Positions 58,801 through 63,254 of a stretch of 64,000 nucleotides of DNA are shown here, one piece after another. The stretch is from Ryuthela nishihirai. Taxonomy: Eukaryota; Arthropoda; Arachnida; Araneae; Heptathelidae. The translations under genes and the position numbers were made by a program. The first letter of the stretch is position 1. Each line of letters opens with the position of its first letter. Under the pieces are notes generated by a model that was not told where the DNA came from, did not search any database, and worked only from the letters and a program-made list of their open reading frames with translations. The stretch covers positions 39,618,901 to 39,682,900 of the forward strand of contig JAWZYU010000034.1 of NCBI GenBank assembly GCA_038380435.1, read 5' to 3'.

Positions 58801-61312
58801 GTGTTCCTAAAGCTGGACGTCACAATATACAACTGACCATGCCGGTTATTAGGTGGATGCAAATATATATAGATCGCACAGCTGCATAGTTGTAGAGTTG
58901 ACTATAAAACCCTTCGCTATCGTTACGACCTAAACATTTGTCGTTGTTCAAACAGAAGTTAGCATCATGCCTGTTGAGTCACGTGTTGAGTATTACGAAA
59001 TAGTGATTTTGTACGAAAATGGAACGCCCGTGCTGCTGACAAACTATTTCCCGTGAGATCTGCAGGTTTATCATCCCATACATCAGATGATCTTTCTGGT
59101 TTGATGTTATTTGACTCAGTGTGTGAGTGCTGGGTTGGGTTGGGTTGTTTTACCTCTGAGCGGCACATTTTTGCACACCATGGGCTAAATGGCCAGGTCA
59201 CATGGACCCCGAAGGCTCAGAGAAGGTTGGGGGAGGGGACCCACTGGAACAGCTGTTGGGAGACAGATAGTAGTCTCCCGTCAAGGCCATCTAGCGTGTT
59301 CTTTAACGTGCACAGGGTATGGCTCTCCCGCACACGGGGCCACGGCTTAACGTCCCATCCGACGGACGGCGGCCTTTCCAAGCCCATCGGTGTCCCCTAC
59401 TGACCGTGGGCAGGGCGGGGAATTTTTGCGGAGATAAATCTCAATGCTGATCCAGCTGGGACTCGAACCTGGGAACTACAGATTACGAGCCTGGCGCGCT
59501 ACCGACTGAGCCACCTCCGCCCCTGTGTGAGTGCACAGACATGATGCTCACCAGAGGAGAGGTTGGCTCAGTGGTAGAGCACGAGACTAGTAATCTGCAG
59601 TTCCCAGGTTCGAGTTCCACCTATGTCAGCGTTCAGATTTATCTCTGCTAAATCCCCATCTTGTTCTCGATCAGAAAGGAGACACTAATGGGCTTGGAAA
59701 AGCTGCTTTCTATCGGATGGAACTTTAAGCCGTTACTCTGCTTGCAGGAGAGTACACTTGGGTTGTTTTACCTCTGAGTGGCTCTCTCGCACACGGAGTC
59801 ACGGCTTAATGTCCCATCCGACGGACAGCAGCCTTTCCAAGCCCATCAGTGTCTCCTACTGACCGTGGGCAAGGCGGTGAATTTTGCGGAGATAAATATC
59901 AATGTTGACCCAGCTGGGACTCCAACCTGGGAACTACGGATTATGAGCCTGGCGCGCTACCGACTGAGCCACCCCGCCCCAGGAGAGTATACTCTGTGAG
60001 TTAAAGAACACACTAGATGGCCTTGACAGGAGGCTCCCATCTGTCTCCTAACAGCTGTCCAGTGGGTCCCCTCTTCTAACCTTCCTCATGACCTGGTCTC
60101 GTGTCCTCGTGACCTGGCCATTTAGTCCATTGTATGCAAAAAAAAGTGATGCTCAGAGGTAAAGCAACCCTTGATGTTCATTCCTGCTTGAACAAGCCCA
60201 ATGTTTGGGTTGTTTTACCTCTGAGCGGCACTTTTTTGCACACCATGGGCTAAATGGCCAGGTCACATGGACCCCGAAGGCTCAGAGAAGGTTGGGGTAG
60301 GGGACCTACTGGAACAGATGTTGGAAGACAGATGGTAGCCTCCCGTCAAGGCCATCCAGCGTGTTCTTTAACGTGCACAGGGTATGGCTCTCCCGCACAC
60401 GGGGCCATGGCTTAACGTCCCATCCGACGGACTGCGGCCTTTCCAAGCCCATCGGTGTCCCCTACTGACCGTGGGCAGGGCGGGAAATTTTGCGGAGATA
60501 AATCTCAACGCTGACCCACCTGGGACTCGAACCTGGGAACTACAGATTACGAGCCTGGTGTGCTACCGACTGAGCCCCCCCCCCCCCAAAGGCTCAGAAG
60601 GTTGGGGAAGGGGACCCACTGGAACAGCTGTTGGGAGACAGATGGTAGCCTCCCGTCAAGCCCATCCAGCGTGTTCTTTAACGTTGGGTTGTTTTACCTC
60701 TGAGCGGCACTTTTTTGCACACCATGGGCTAAATGGCCAGGTCACATGGACCCCGAAGGCTCAGAGAAGGTTGGGGGAGGGGACCCACTGGAACAGCTGT
60801 TGGGAGACAGATGGTAGCCTCCCGTCAAGGCCATCCAGCGTGTTCTTTAACGTGCAACAGGGTATGGCTCTCCCGCACACGGGGCCACGGCTTAACGTCC
60901 CATCCGACGGACGGCGGCCTTTCCAAGCACCGCAGTGTCCCTTACTGACCATGGGCAGGACAGGGAATTTTGCGGAGATAAATCTCAACGCTGACTCAGC
61001 TGGGACTTGAACCTAGGAACTACAGATTACGAGCTGACGCGGTACCGACTGAGCCACCCCCGCCCCTATTATTCTGATAAGACTGTGTATATGTAGACTG
61101 TGATTCATATTTTAAGAAACCCTGTCTTAAGACTTGTTTAAGTTTTCCCAAAGTAATAGTAATAGTTGAAATCTCGAATGATTTTCTTGCAAGTAATGTC
61201 AAATATTTCGAGCATTTGTCGATTCTTAATTGATATCAAATTTCTTTCATGTTTCAGATTGAAGCAACTTTGGCTTTCAATGACTCAGTTTCACATCTAT
61301 TGCGAATTGGAG
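34755..61312 (+). CDS. LPCAT: Lysophosphatidylcholine acyltransferase (LPCAT1/2 family), 5' seven exons, 3' end beyond window
   Basis: Seven exons join with consistent phases and GT-AG borders (34755-34856, 41004-41149, 43298-43518, 51400-51573, 53679-53737, 56292-56326, 61258-61312) to give exactly 264 codons without a stop. The family re-acylates lysophosphatidylcholine with acyl-CoA in the Lands cycle of phospholipid remodelling, on ER and lipid-droplet membranes. Visible order: a short N-terminal tail, a hydrophobic anchor at about residues 37-60, the catalytic HX4D motif (PHTSFLD, H126 and D131), the substrate-binding stretch ending FPEGTC (EGTC at 200-203), then GVPIQPV and DTITWTWDGPGAL, which match the vertebrate LPCAT1 order closely. 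The EF-hand-bearing C-terminal half of the family should lie to the right of 64000. LPCAT1 and LPCAT2 cannot be separated from this part. The introns (6147, 2148, 7881, 2105, 2554 and 4931 bp) are full of transposons. Confidence 0.93.
34960..35475 (+). repeat. ~30-bp minisatellite in LPCAT intron 1
   Basis: The unit CTACGAGTCTCAAATCTTTC plus TGCCGAACCA occurs about 17 times with variation. Four nearly identical copies (AACACTAAGAGTCTCAAATC...) lie at about 35050-35185. It begins about 100 bp after the exon A donor. Confidence 0.9.
35511..36455 (-). mobile_element. Truncated Tc1/mariner-superfamily (DUF4817-type) transposon
   Basis: The terminal repeat ACAGGGTGATTCAAAACTCT at 35511 marks the 3' end on the minus strand, and the transposase remnant runs leftward into it. 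The other terminal repeat and the transposase N-terminus are missing; similarity stops near 36455. It sits in LPCAT intron 1, antisense to the gene. A related internally deleted element is at 43548-44158. Confidence 0.8.
35740..36440 (-). pseudogene. DDE transposase remnant (Tc1/mariner superfamily, DUF4817-type)
   Basis: The minus strand encodes, in pieces, RDERLHPYHAQRVHALTPAD, then LFTDECTFTREGNFN (first catalytic Asp in TDEC), VWAGILHDHLIRPYLLP, then MWFQHNGTPPHFSVDVRNAL (the NG replaces the usual DGAP catalytic Asp), GRWNGQGGPVAWPPRS and, after a frameshift, a C-terminus ending SFEQFL at about 35740. At least two frameshifts (near 36295 and 35935), a stop near 36430, an altered second catalytic position and a missing N-terminus make it non-functional. 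The family name is from memory of spider and ant proteins. Confidence 0.8.
36766..37262 (+). mobile_element. SINE2 interrupted by a MITE
   Basis: The left part GTGGCTGAGTGGTTAGCACA runs to 36803 and the right part AAGGGACCATGTTTTTGCTG runs to the CAAGCAGCTGCTTGAGGGGA tail. They join in register across the insert at the anticodon-arm position. Confidence 0.85.
36809..37130. mobile_element. ~320-bp palindromic MITE inside SINE2
   Basis: The outer ends AGTAGTTTGTTCCCAACCT and AGGTTGGGAACAAACTACT are exact reverse complements. Further pairs include CCCCTATGACGCCACTGACC with GGTCAGTGACGTCATAGGGG. Flanking AAGGGA on both sides looks like a 6-bp target duplication. The centre is A/T-rich. Confidence 0.88.
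37352..37727 (+). mobile_element. SINE1, full length, old
   Basis: Head GGGTTGCTCATTCAGTAGTG with loop CTCGAAA; tail GAGATAAAACAATCCAACCC. Many substitutions relative to younger copies. A run of 18 or so G precedes it (37335-37352). Confidence 0.85.
37852..38245 (+). mobile_element. SINE1, full length (reference copy)
   Basis: This copy shows the whole layout. A tRNA-like head (about 37855-37930) has box-A-like TGGCTCAGTCGGTAGCGCG, anticodon loop region GTAATCTG and box-B-like GGTTCGAGTCCC. A linker GCGTTGAGATTTATCTCCG follows, then a central part with GGATGGGACGTTAAGCCG and GTGCACGTTAAAGAACACGC, and a tail with TGTGCAAAAAAGTGCCGCTC ending AAAACAACCCAAC. In most copies the loop reads CTCGTAA, i.e. 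anticodon CGT (Thr); here it is mutated to ATCGTAA. Perfect 13-bp duplication CTTCTAATACATG at 37839-37851 and 38246-38258. The tail ends in an extra AACAACCCAAC step. The central motif resembles conserved domains known from metazoan SINE superfamilies; which one needs alignment. Confidence 0.94.
38246..39173. other. LPCAT intron 1 DNA, anonymous
   Basis: A/T-rich. It includes a perfect palindrome at 38548-38591 (listed separately) and a CCCTCCCTCCCTCCCT tract near 39141. Confidence 0.35.
38548..38591. repeat. 44-bp perfect palindrome without loop
   Basis: ATTTCGTGGATACAGCAATT + TG is followed immediately by CA + AATTGCTGTATCCACGAAAT. The arms are 22 bp, identical and contiguous, with near-matches extending a few bases beyond. 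Confidence 0.95.
39174..39558 (-). mobile_element. SINE1, full length, reverse
   Basis: Duplication GCTAGTAAA at 39165-39173 and 39559-39567. Confidence 0.92.
39825..39962 (-). mobile_element. SINE1 head-side fragment, old, reverse
   Basis: GAGATAAATCTAAGTGCAAA, GGAACTCGAACCTGTGAACT and ACGAGCCTGGCATGCTACTG are the linker and head of a decayed copy; the tail half is not recognisable. Confidence 0.65.
40356..40668. mobile_element. Possible MITE with GGGCC ends
   Basis: CAGGGCCTGACTTACGCATA at the left and GGGGCCTAAAA...CCGACCCTGGCCTG at the right suggest short inverted ends, and CAGCTTAGGACCTC resembles other 'caggggcggattta' repeats (one start near 49147). The superfamily is unclear. Confidence 0.4.
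40669..41003. other. LPCAT intron 1, 3' part
   Basis: No repeat recognised up to the exon B acceptor. Confidence 0.35.
41004..41149 (+). CDS. LPCAT: LPCAT exon B (membrane anchor)
   Basis: The acceptor TTTAG ends at 41003 and the donor GTAAAA begins at 41150. It encodes residues 35-82 plus two bases of codon 83. The translation begins VAVLTVTVLPLRIIVMFILL, a strongly hydrophobic stretch that should be the monotopic or transmembrane anchor of the enzyme, followed by a charged linker (LSKEEMRKKPITGWR). The two bases left over at the end complete an Arg codon with exon C. Confidence 0.9.
41460..41850 (-). mobile_element. SINE1, full length, old, reverse
   Basis: From GGCTGCTTTACCTCTGAACG to CTTAGTCACCCCTTCCCC, with heavy substitution throughout. 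Confidence 0.8.
41870..42555 (+). repeat. 32-bp minisatellite in LPCAT intron 2, about 21 copies
   Basis: The unit ATCTATGAGGACTGTCAAAG plus CGTAAACCAATG recurs with point changes and two shortened units (AACTCGAAGGA type). It ends at 42555 where GTGCAGTTCAGG begins. Confidence 0.93.
42787..42990 (+). mobile_element. SINE2, full length
   Basis: Head GGCCGAGTGGTTAGCACGCT, CTACTGATCTAAGGGACC-like region, GGTTCAAGCCCC, core and CAAGCAGCTGCTTGAGGGGA tail, then TATTTATTTTATTATTATTT. Confidence 0.9.
43298..43518 (+). CDS. LPCAT: LPCAT exon C (HX4D catalytic motif)
   Basis: The acceptor ATTTCAG ends at 43297 and the donor GTAAGT starts at 43519. The exon encodes residues 83-156. It carries PHTSFLDSIPV, whose His126 and Asp131 form the HX4D catalytic pair of the PlsC-type acyltransferase fold. 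The hydrophobic run before it (PFIVLIARLMFVVGGW) matches the family. One base is left for codon 157. A transposon begins only about 30 bp downstream of the donor. Confidence 0.94.
43548..44158 (+). mobile_element. Internally deleted Tc1/mariner (DUF4817-type) transposon
   Basis: The terminal repeats are about 100 bp and nearly identical: CAGGGTGAATCTGAAAAAGT at 43548 and ACTTTTTCAGATTCACCCTG ending 44158, each bounded by TA. Between them lie only the two ends of a transposase gene. It starts about 30 bp after the LPCAT exon C donor. The arm identity indicates a recent insertion. Confidence 0.9.
43730..43948 (+). CDS. Chimeric transposase N-/C-terminal mini-ORF
   Basis: A 72-codon frame starts MAGYTNHEMADMHFVYGAD, which resembles the transposase N-terminal (DUF4817-like) region. 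It then passes, through about 20 residues of unclear origin, into DIREMPDVFANVRRSLSRRC and ends SFEQFL and a stop, the transposase C-terminus seen at about 35740. The catalytic core is missing, so it cannot be an active transposase. It might be just a leftover of the deletion; an N-terminal DNA-binding peptide is only a possibility. Confidence 0.55.
   Translation: MAGYTNHEMADMHFVYGADRCTDLCTVLVARIAVVAGDIREMPDVFANVRRSLSRRCEACITAGGSSFEQFL
44159..44825. other. LPCAT intron 3 DNA with degenerate ~110-bp repeats
   Basis: From 44270 to 44720 phrases such as TTTGACCTTTGACCTCAAAG and ...GATCTACGACC... recur about every 110-120 bp, a degenerate tandem repeat. No coding signal. Confidence 0.5.
45025..46390 (-). 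pseudogene. LINE ORF2 reverse transcriptase, broken
   Basis: YISLLPIVSKIFEKLVKVR, then (45461-46087) EWFISYLTNRTQLVKL, YGIPQGSVLGPLLFNIYIND, FADDTAL (catalytic Asp pair) and IKYLFIFIDNNLKWKKHID. After a stop near 45460 come GIVCGGGTYASVFKPLVSLQ and HYSYIATKIFNQLPLEIRSE. The 208-codon block is the longest intact part. Stops and a frameshift around 46090-46166 break the protein. Confidence 0.9.
46759..47040 (+). mobile_element. SINE1, head-truncated, with target duplication
   Basis: It starts directly at AATTCCCCGCCCTGCCCACG, lacking the tRNA-like head, yet is flanked by CGAACTTCCA at 46749-46758 and 47041-47050. It is inserted in the antisense LINE. A short deletion removes GCCGCCGTCCG. Confidence 0.92.
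47161..48128 (-). pseudogene. LINE ORF2 endonuclease (EEP) domain, frameshifted
   Basis: LNILNINSRSLRSNF, then ILTEIWIKEDEV (catalytic Glu), GVLIYVKSHINV, IIITGDINIDLL, SCLDHVLVKI and ITDHYPIVVKI are the successive apurinic-endonuclease motifs of non-LTR elements. They lie in three frames (about 48060-47707, 47747-47493, 47520-47161), so at least two frameshifts occurred. Confidence 0.85.
48142..48990 (-). pseudogene. LINE ORF1 remnant
   Basis: Once the SINE1 is removed, the minus strand reads pieces such as FKHLKHIVEKLDLDRFDK, TPRNKELLYKTKQ, KYKYARVKDGKIFFRESD and ANRLAITEESDLTAF before the stop at 48142-48144. This matches the form of ORF1 C-terminal regions in CR1-like elements. Stops and frame changes lie between the pieces. 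Confidence 0.55.
48468..48853 (+). mobile_element. SINE1, full length, inside LINE ORF1
   Basis: Duplication TGTCAAATCT at 48458-48467 and 48854-48863. The central part shows a local rearrangement (GCTGGAACACGCTGGATTAC). Confidence 0.9.
49001..49760. other. LPCAT intron 3 A/T-rich DNA
   Basis: 49147-49200 (CAGGGGCGGATTTATATCTA) may be the end of a small DNA element. The rest has no recognisable feature. Confidence 0.3.
49761..50002. mobile_element. Tc1-type MITE
   Basis: Ends TACAGTCGCTCAAAAAAATA and TATTTTTTGAACGACTCTA are inverted copies at TA sites, with an inner CTTCGTGTTACC/ACGTAATACGAAG palindrome. It is the simple form of the composite element at 7306-7889. Confidence 0.88.
50225..50615 (-). 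mobile_element. SINE1, full length, near consensus, reverse
   Basis: Perfect 13-bp duplication ATTCTCTAATGGT (50212-50224, 50616-50628). The tail carries an extra TTAGGTTGTTTTAGG step. Confidence 0.94.
50690..50930 (-). repeat. Foldback-like repeat unit, reverse
   Basis: ATAAATAGATCATTGGCAAT, CCACAGTTAGAGGGCGTTAT and CAATACTTCTTCAATACCTA match the reverse units at 3500-3740. Confidence 0.6.
50990..51260 (+). mobile_element. Candidate third tRNA-headed SINE (SINE3)
   Basis: The start has box-A-like TAGTTCAGTTGGTTCAGTGA and box-B-like GGGTTCGTATCCCC 35 bp later. The following body (CTGTTGAAAATCGAGATTTA ... ATTTCATCGA) resembles sequence at 60-210 and near 63080-63170. A decayed tRNA gene is an alternative. 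Confidence 0.45.
51400..51573 (+). CDS. LPCAT: LPCAT exon D (EGTC motif)
   Basis: The acceptor TCCAACAG ends at 51399 and the donor GTATGC starts at 51574. It encodes residues 157-214. The stretch VLIFPEGTCGNRKGLLSFK contains the EGTC motif used for lysophospholipid binding in this family, and YVRRDDPMSR resembles the acyl-acceptor loop. The exon ends after the first base of a Gly codon that the next exon completes. Confidence 0.94.
51660..52395. mobile_element. Cluster of hAT-like non-autonomous repeats
   Basis: The motif CAGTGGTTCTCAACCTTTTA and its complement occur five times in alternating orientation (near 51870, 51895, 52045, 52065, 52190), as do ACTGGCGTACCCCTTATA units. Ends of the type 'agtggttctcaacc' are common in hAT-type MITEs. 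The cluster looks like repeated self-insertion or foldback duplication. Confidence 0.7.
52396..53678. other. LPCAT intron 4 DNA
   Basis: Mostly anonymous. 53245-53330 holds a 38-bp unit (TGTCAAAAATTGCAATAAAT plus TGCAATAACTGACAGATG) repeated about 2.3 times. 53385-53400 is (AT)n. Confidence 0.5.
53679..53737 (+). CDS. LPCAT: LPCAT exon E
   Basis: A 59-nt exon between the acceptor TTGTACAG and the donor GTAAGA. The translation AFYPGVPIQPVFIRYPNQL, preceded by the completed Gly, matches the conserved motif G-A-F-x-P-G-x-P-(I/V)-Q-P-V of LPCAT enzymes. It ends in phase 0. Confidence 0.93.
53738..55329. other. LPCAT intron 5 DNA, mostly anonymous
   Basis: A/T-rich. No repeat I can name before the SINE1 at 55330. 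CGACTAAGGGAAACATTTTT (near 54350) and its loose inverse near 54730-54875 may bound an unnamed element. Confidence 0.3.
55330..55712 (-). mobile_element. SINE1, full length, reverse
   Basis: Near-consensus body, with one base lost in CCTCCGTCAAGG. The duplication is not clear (AAGGTT on both sides is the best candidate). Confidence 0.9.
55713..56291. other. LPCAT intron 5, 3' part
   Basis: A/T-rich with a poly-T stretch just before the exon F acceptor. No repeat recognised. Confidence 0.35.
56292..56326 (+). CDS. LPCAT: LPCAT exon F (35-nt microexon)
   Basis: A 35-nt exon between the acceptor AACTAG and the donor GTAAGT. It encodes DTITWTWDGPG plus two bases of an Ala codon. The peptide is nearly identical to vertebrate LPCAT1 at this point, which supports so short an exon. 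Confidence 0.9.
56489..56668 (+). mobile_element. SINE2, nearly full length
   Basis: It begins TGGTTAGCACGCTTGGCTAC (first bases of the head lost), with GGTTCGAGCCCCGGATAAGG and tail GGCAAGCAGCTGCTTTTTTT. Confidence 0.88.
56669..56961. other. LPCAT intron 6 DNA
   Basis: No recognised feature. Confidence 0.3.
56972..58032 (+). mobile_element. SINE1 with five tandem tails (170-bp period) in one target duplication
   Basis: A full SINE1 (56972-57350) is followed by four more copies of the segment from GTTAAAGAACACGCTGGATG to the tail, beginning at 57351, 57521, 57691 and 57861. The junction is CAACCCAACGTTAAAGAAC each time. Only one duplication, CTCTCCAGGG, encloses the whole block (56962-56971, 58033-58042). 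Units are nearly identical (CTGGTCATT or CTGGCCATT variants). Confidence 0.96.
58065..58402 (-). mobile_element. SINE1, old, reverse
   Basis: ACTTTTACCTCTGATGGCAC to CGACTGAGCCACTCCCGTCC, with deletions in the body. Confidence 0.8.
58403..59119. other. LPCAT intron 6 DNA, unassigned
   Basis: More GC-balanced than neighbours. A short frame starting MPVESRVEYYEIVILYENG at 58968 resembles the N-terminus of mariner-like transposases, but it is too short to assign. Confidence 0.3.
59131..59523 (-). mobile_element. SINE1, full length, reverse
   Basis: Perfect 11-bp duplication TGTGTGAGTGC (59120-59130, 59524-59534); the tail has repeated TTGGG steps. Confidence 0.94.
59557..60170 (+). mobile_element. 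Old SINE1 interrupted by a deleted SINE1
   Basis: The outer head AGGTTGGCTCAGTGGTAGAG carries the loop CTAGTAA, giving anticodon AGT (Thr), and box-B-like GGTTCGAGTTCC. It is split between 59757 and 59981 and continues TATACTCTGTGAGTTAAAGA to a decayed tail. Confidence 0.85.
59758..59980 (-). mobile_element. SINE1 with a large internal deletion, nested, reverse
   Basis: The tail end GGGTTGTTTTACCTCTGAG joins directly to TGGCTCTCTCGCACACGGAG, losing about 165 bp. The duplication AGGAGAGTA(C/T)AC flanks it (59746-59757, 59981-59992), so the deleted form itself may have been inserted. Confidence 0.85.
60204..61066 (-). mobile_element. Two SINE1 copies plus a tail segment in tandem, reverse
   Basis: A full copy (60204-60588) ends in a poly-C run. 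A partial segment AAAGGCTCAGAAGG...GTTCTTTAAC (60589-60684) follows, then, through the junction GTTCTTTAACGTTGGGTTG, a second full copy (60685-61066). To the right lies CTATTATTCTGATAAGACTG, the right arm of the small MITE seen at 16399-16876. Confidence 0.88.
61258..61312 (+). CDS. LPCAT: LPCAT exon G (55 nt)
   Basis: The acceptor TTTCAG ends at 61257 and the donor GTAAGT starts at 61313. The first base completes the Ala codon from exon F, then LKQLWLSMTQFHIYCELE follows, aligning with the LPCAT1 stretch LEILWLTLCQFHNQVEIE. It ends in phase 0. The next exon, expected to begin with an FLPVY-like motif, was not found before the window ends. Inverted SINE1 copies flank it at about 0.2 kb on each side. 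Confidence 0.9.
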
Positions 61313-61548
61313 GTAAGTGGAATTTAAATTCCAATTCAAGAAATGACTAATTATAAACAAATTAGAAAGAGACAAAGAAATTAATTGAGGCAAAAATTGT
61401 AAAAAAAAAAAATTCGCAGTTAACGAAGAATTTCTTTTGTCTACTCTCGCTGAATATGACAACTACCAATAGCTCTTTGTTCTAAAATTTACATTAACTG
61501 GGATTACATTTGCTAGAACTAACTTTTTGTTTGAGTTCTAGGCTCTGG
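61313..61548. other. LPCAT intron 7, 5' part
   Basis: Unique-looking A/T-rich DNA after the exon G donor. Confidence 0.4.
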
Positions 61549-61935
61549 AGGGGCGGGGGTGGCTCAGTCGGTAGCGCGCCAGGCTCGTAATCTGTAGTTC
61601 CCAGGTTCGAGTCCCAGCTGGATCAGCGTTGAGATTTATCTCCGCAAAAATTCCCCGCCCTGCCCACGGTCAGTAGGGGACACCGATGGGCTTGGAAAGG
61701 CCGCCGTCCGTCGGATGGGAGGTTAAGCCGTTGGCCCCGTGTGCGGGAGAGCCATACCCTGTGCACGTTAAAGAACACGCTGGATGGCCTTGACGGGAGG
61801 CTACCATCTGTCTCCCAACAGCTGTTCCAGTGGGTCCCCTCCCCCAACCTTCTCTGAGCCTTCGGGGTCCTTGTGACCTGGCCATTTAGCCCATGGTGTG
61901 CAAAAGAGTGCCGCTCAGAGGTAAAACAACCCAAC
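61549..61935 (+). mobile_element. SINE1, full length, near consensus
   Basis: Duplication CTAGGCTCTGG / CTAGACTCTGG (61538-61548, 61936-61946). It lies opposite in orientation to the copy at 60685-61066 on the other side of exon G. Confidence 0.93.
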
Positions 61936-62192
61936 CTAGACTCTGGCTTTTTATATAAAAATATAGGCTCTTTCTCTTTTAAGTTGAACTGGAAGAATTT
62001 GATCATAGAGTGAAAAAATGTGTAAGAATGAACATAAAACGTAATTTTTAGCCAGGCACGGATCCAGAAATAAATAAAGACGAGAGGGGGGTAGAGAAGG
62101 GGGCAGCAACGAGCTGGAAAAGATTTATCTCCTTTAAACCCGTTAGTTTGGTCATGTTGCCGGTGTGCCATAACTATGGATTAGCAAATAGG

Positions 62193-62574
62193 TTGGATTG
62201 TTTTACCTCTGAGCGGCACTTTTTTGCACACCATGGGCTAAATGGCCAGGTCACATGGACCCCGAAGGCTCAGAGAAGGTTGGGGAAGGGGACCCACTGG
62301 AACAGCTGTTGGGAGACAGATGGCAGCCTCCCGTCAAGGCCATCCAGCGTGTTTTTTAACGTGCACAGGATATGGCTCTCCCACACACGGGGCCACGGCT
62401 TAACGTCCCATCCGACGGACGGCGGCCTTTCCAAGCCCATCGGTGTCCCCTACTGACCATGGGCAGGGCGGGGAATTTTGCGGAGATAAATCTCAACGCT
62501 GACCCAGCTGGGACTCGAACCTGGGAACTACAGATTACGAGCCTGGCGCGCTACCGACTGAGCCACCCCGCCCC
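62193..62574 (-). mobile_element. SINE1, full length, reverse, inside LINE remnant
   Basis: Perfect 12-bp duplication TTAGCAAATAGG (62181-62192, 62575-62586). Confidence 0.94.
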
Positions 62575-62598
62575 TTAGCAAATAGGGTTATGCACAAT

Positions 62599-62754
62599 GT
62601 GGCTATAGGCCCCAGAAAGAGGGGGAGACCTAGGATGCGGTGGGCAGACAATGTGAAACAGGACCTTGTTAGAATTGGTGTGCAGTTGCCAGATGCAGAA
62701 GATGTAGCTCAGGAGAGATGTGTTTGGAGAATTAAATTGCATAATCTTGCTTGA
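62599..62754 (+). pseudogene. LINE RT C-terminal fragment
   Basis: An open 51-codon frame, VAIGPRKRGRPRMRWADNVK onward, ending NLA and TGA. The Lys/Arg-Gly-Arg-Pro...RW.D.V..DL pattern is a hallmark of the end of many non-LTR ORF2 proteins. Only this fragment is present; the element is inactive. Confidence 0.7.
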
Positions 62755-62760
62755 GGATGA

Positions 62761-63254
62761 TGAGGATGATTAAAGCTCCATCCTGCACTCGCTGAGAAGC
62801 CAAGAGACTGAATTTCTATTCCAATGTAACATTTTTCCCCCTTCGGTTTAGAGATTTTAAAAATCTTCTTCAAAAATGCGTGAAATGCGCACAAGTTTAA
62901 AAATTTTTGACCTCCATTATCCTTATTAGCATTCTCAAGGGGGGAGGGGCATGATCCCTTTGCGTCCCCCCATCCGATCCGTATTAACATATGAAATTAA
63001 ATTTGTTCAAGACAAGAACTGCTGATTGATAGTCGCTTTGCAGACGATTCCCCCCCCCCCCCCACAACTAAATCTTCAAATCAACATTTCACAAAATATT
63101 GTTCGAATTCAAGATTAGCAGACTTGATTTGGATCTTTAATTTACTTTCAGCCTTATTCTCTTAAGACTAACAGTTCCTTAACCCAGGATCGCGAATCGA
63201 ACTTGGGTCACGAGTGGCTTCGTATGGGTCATGAAAGGCTCTTGGCCCAGATTT
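62761..63254. other. LPCAT intron 7 DNA
   Basis: A poly-C run lies at 63049-63062. 63080-63170 resembles the possible SINE3 body. No next LPCAT exon was found. Confidence 0.3.

Larger units (their letters stand above)
62130..62760 (+). mobile_element. 5'-truncated LINE 3' end, interrupted by SINE1
   Basis: After the SINE1 the + strand reads an open frame ending at 62754 with KRGRPRMRWADNVKQDLVRI and AQERCVWRIKLHNLA, the typical C-terminus of RTE/L1-like RT proteins, followed by a short GATGATGAGGATGATT tail. GGTCATGTTGCCGG before the SINE1 encodes GHVAG, a motif that lies shortly upstream in such proteins. Confidence 0.65.

Noticed and set aside
58968..59057. Start of a mariner-like transposase (MPVESRVEYYEIVILYENG)
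   Set aside because: Only about 30 residues are visible before the similarity ends; too short to call a gene or element.
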